From assembly GCF_008000815.1 (NCBI RefSeq), contig NZ_CP042806.1, positions 1,364,001 to 1,428,000 on the forward strand: 64,000 bases of DNA, given 5' to 3'. The notes beneath the pieces are model-generated. The model saw only the letters and a list, made by a program, of their open reading frames with translations. It made no database searches and was not told the DNA's origin. Positions within the stretch are counted from its first letter, which is position 1. The number at the start of each line of letters is the position of its first letter. Shown piece after piece: positions 63,164-64,000 of the stretch. This DNA is from Terriglobus albidus. GTDB taxonomy: Bacteria > Acidobacteriota > Terriglobia > Terriglobales > Acidobacteriaceae. The position numbers and the translations under genes were made by a program.

Positions 63164-64000
63164 GTGGATAGAACGAACAAATTTTCAACATACCTTGTGC
63201 GGACCATCGTTCCCGTCGCATTCTCCTGTTTCTGTTTTCAGACTTGGGCCGCAACTCCACGGCTTGCTGAGCCGAAGCTGCCATCGATGATCCAGCAGTT
63301 CAGCGCCGATCGCAGAGCGCTGGAGGCGGCATATGTCATTTCCTTTTCAGGGAGCCGTCTGGACAGGATGGAGGCGTTTTATCAGCAGGAACAGCAGCAG
63401 CTTGCCGCGGTTGACTTCAAGACGCTGGCGGAAGACGAAAAGCTGGATTACCTACTGCTGCAGAACCAGCTCCGAGGCGAGTTGTACGAACTCGGTTTGC
63501 AGCGCGAGAAGGCCACGGCCATGAGACCGTTGTTGCCTTTTGCCGGAACGATTGAAGATCTGGAAGACGAGCATCGGCACATGGTGCGGCCGGATTCTGA
63601 GAAGACAGCAGCGACTCTGACAGCCATGGTGCGGACTATTGAAAATGCGAAACACACGCTCGACCCGGCGAAGAGTGAAGGCAAGCCGAAGTCCGATGCA
63701 GTTGTGGCTAACCGCGCTGTTGTCGCGACAGAGCAACTAAAGAAGGTCCTTCATGATTGGTATGGACAGTACAGTGGCTATGATCCAGGTTTCACCTGGT
63801 GGGTGGAGCAGCCGTATCGCGATGCAGATAAGGCGCTGGAAGGATATGAGGCATTCCTTCGGGAGAAGCTGGTTGGGATTGCCGCTGACGATAAGAAGAC
63901 CATCATCGGAGATCCCGTGGGTCACGAAGCATTGATGCGCGAGCTATCAGCCGACCTTATTCCATACACCCCCGAAGAGCTGACGGCCATTGCCCAGACA
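63164..64000 (+). CDS. DUF885 family protein (5' part; cut by window end)
   Basis: A frame of 279 codons open to the end of the window, starting with GTG at 63164 after TTGAGGAGAAG. It begins with a signal peptide (TIVPVAFSCFCFQTWAA) and then helical text ALEAAYVISFSGSRLDRMEA, DEKLDYLLLQNQLRGELYEL and DPGFTWWVEQPYRDADKALE, which fits the N-terminal half of secreted DUF885 proteins, a family related to metallopeptidases with an HExxH motif in the C-terminal half. That half lies beyond the window, so activity cannot be judged. Confidence 0.8.
   Translation, partial: MDRTNKFSTYLVRTIVPVAFSCFCFQTWAATPRLAEPKLPSMIQQFSADRRALEAAYVISFSGSRLDRMEAFYQQEQQQLAAVDFKTLAEDEKLDYLLLQNQLRGELYELGLQREKATAMRPLLPFAGTIEDLEDEHRHMVRPDSEKTAATLTAMVRTIENAKHTLDPAKSEGKPKSDAVVANRAVVATEQLKKVLHDWYGQYSGYDPGFTWWVEQPYRDADKALEGYEAFLREKLVGIAADDKKTIIGDPVGHEALMRELSADLIPYTPEELTAIAQT

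Overview
The window looks like chromosome of an acidobacterium (class Terriglobia, Acidobacteriaceae-like). This rests on gene content, since there is no rRNA here: an Oar-like TonB receptor with an N-terminal carboxypeptidase-regulatory domain, a 2,028-residue protein built from Ig-like and FG-GAP repeats, many secreted TPR, beta-helix and YXWGXW-type proteins, and an acidobacterial-style integrase remnant.

Layout. 1-3.0 kb: minus-strand pheT, zapB-like and zapA. 3.2-5 kb: small zinc-ribbon protein, OsmC, and two paralogous secreted Tyr/Arg-rich proteins. 5-18.4 kb: TonB receptor, a divergent membrane protein with a possible operator region between them, an S9 peptidase and the giant repeat protein. 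18.4-23.2 kb: minus-strand run of ECF sigma factor, anti-sigma factor, TPR protein, RNase III and signal peptidase I. 23.9-31 kb: tRNA-Ala(GGC), a broken integrase, an RcnR-like metal sensor divergent from a CzcCBA-type efflux operon ending in a PII-like gene. 31-38 kb: a TetR regulator divergent from an AcrAB-OprM-type pump. 38.1-38.6 kb: a complete-looking branched-chain amino-acid attenuator (leader peptide, antiterminator, terminator) in front of a lone ACT-domain gene. 38.7-51.9 kb: a catabolic island. 52-58.2 kb: DUF1697, a small membrane protein, an ABM protein, a CHASE3 sensor kinase with NarL-type regulator, a sugar nucleotidyltransferase and a short winged-helix protein. 58.6-64 kb: secreted beta-helix protein, Tat-exported GH127 and the start of a DUF885 protein.

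The catabolic island has one logic. The plus-strand genes encode leucine-type steps (acyl-CoA dehydrogenase, carboxyltransferase, HMG-CoA lyase, enoyl-CoA hydratase) and the Phe/Tyr route (PhhA, HppD, HmgA, an unknown protein, FahA). Both routes end in acetoacetate. The divergent scoA-scoB-thiolase genes would convert acetoacetate to acetyl-CoA. No maleylacetoacetate isomerase of the GST type is present; an unknown 284-residue protein sits exactly between HmgA and FahA, overlapping both, and is the best candidate here for an undescribed enzyme. The attenuator at 38.1-38.6 kb and the metal-sensor promoter at 24.9 kb are the other strongest observations.
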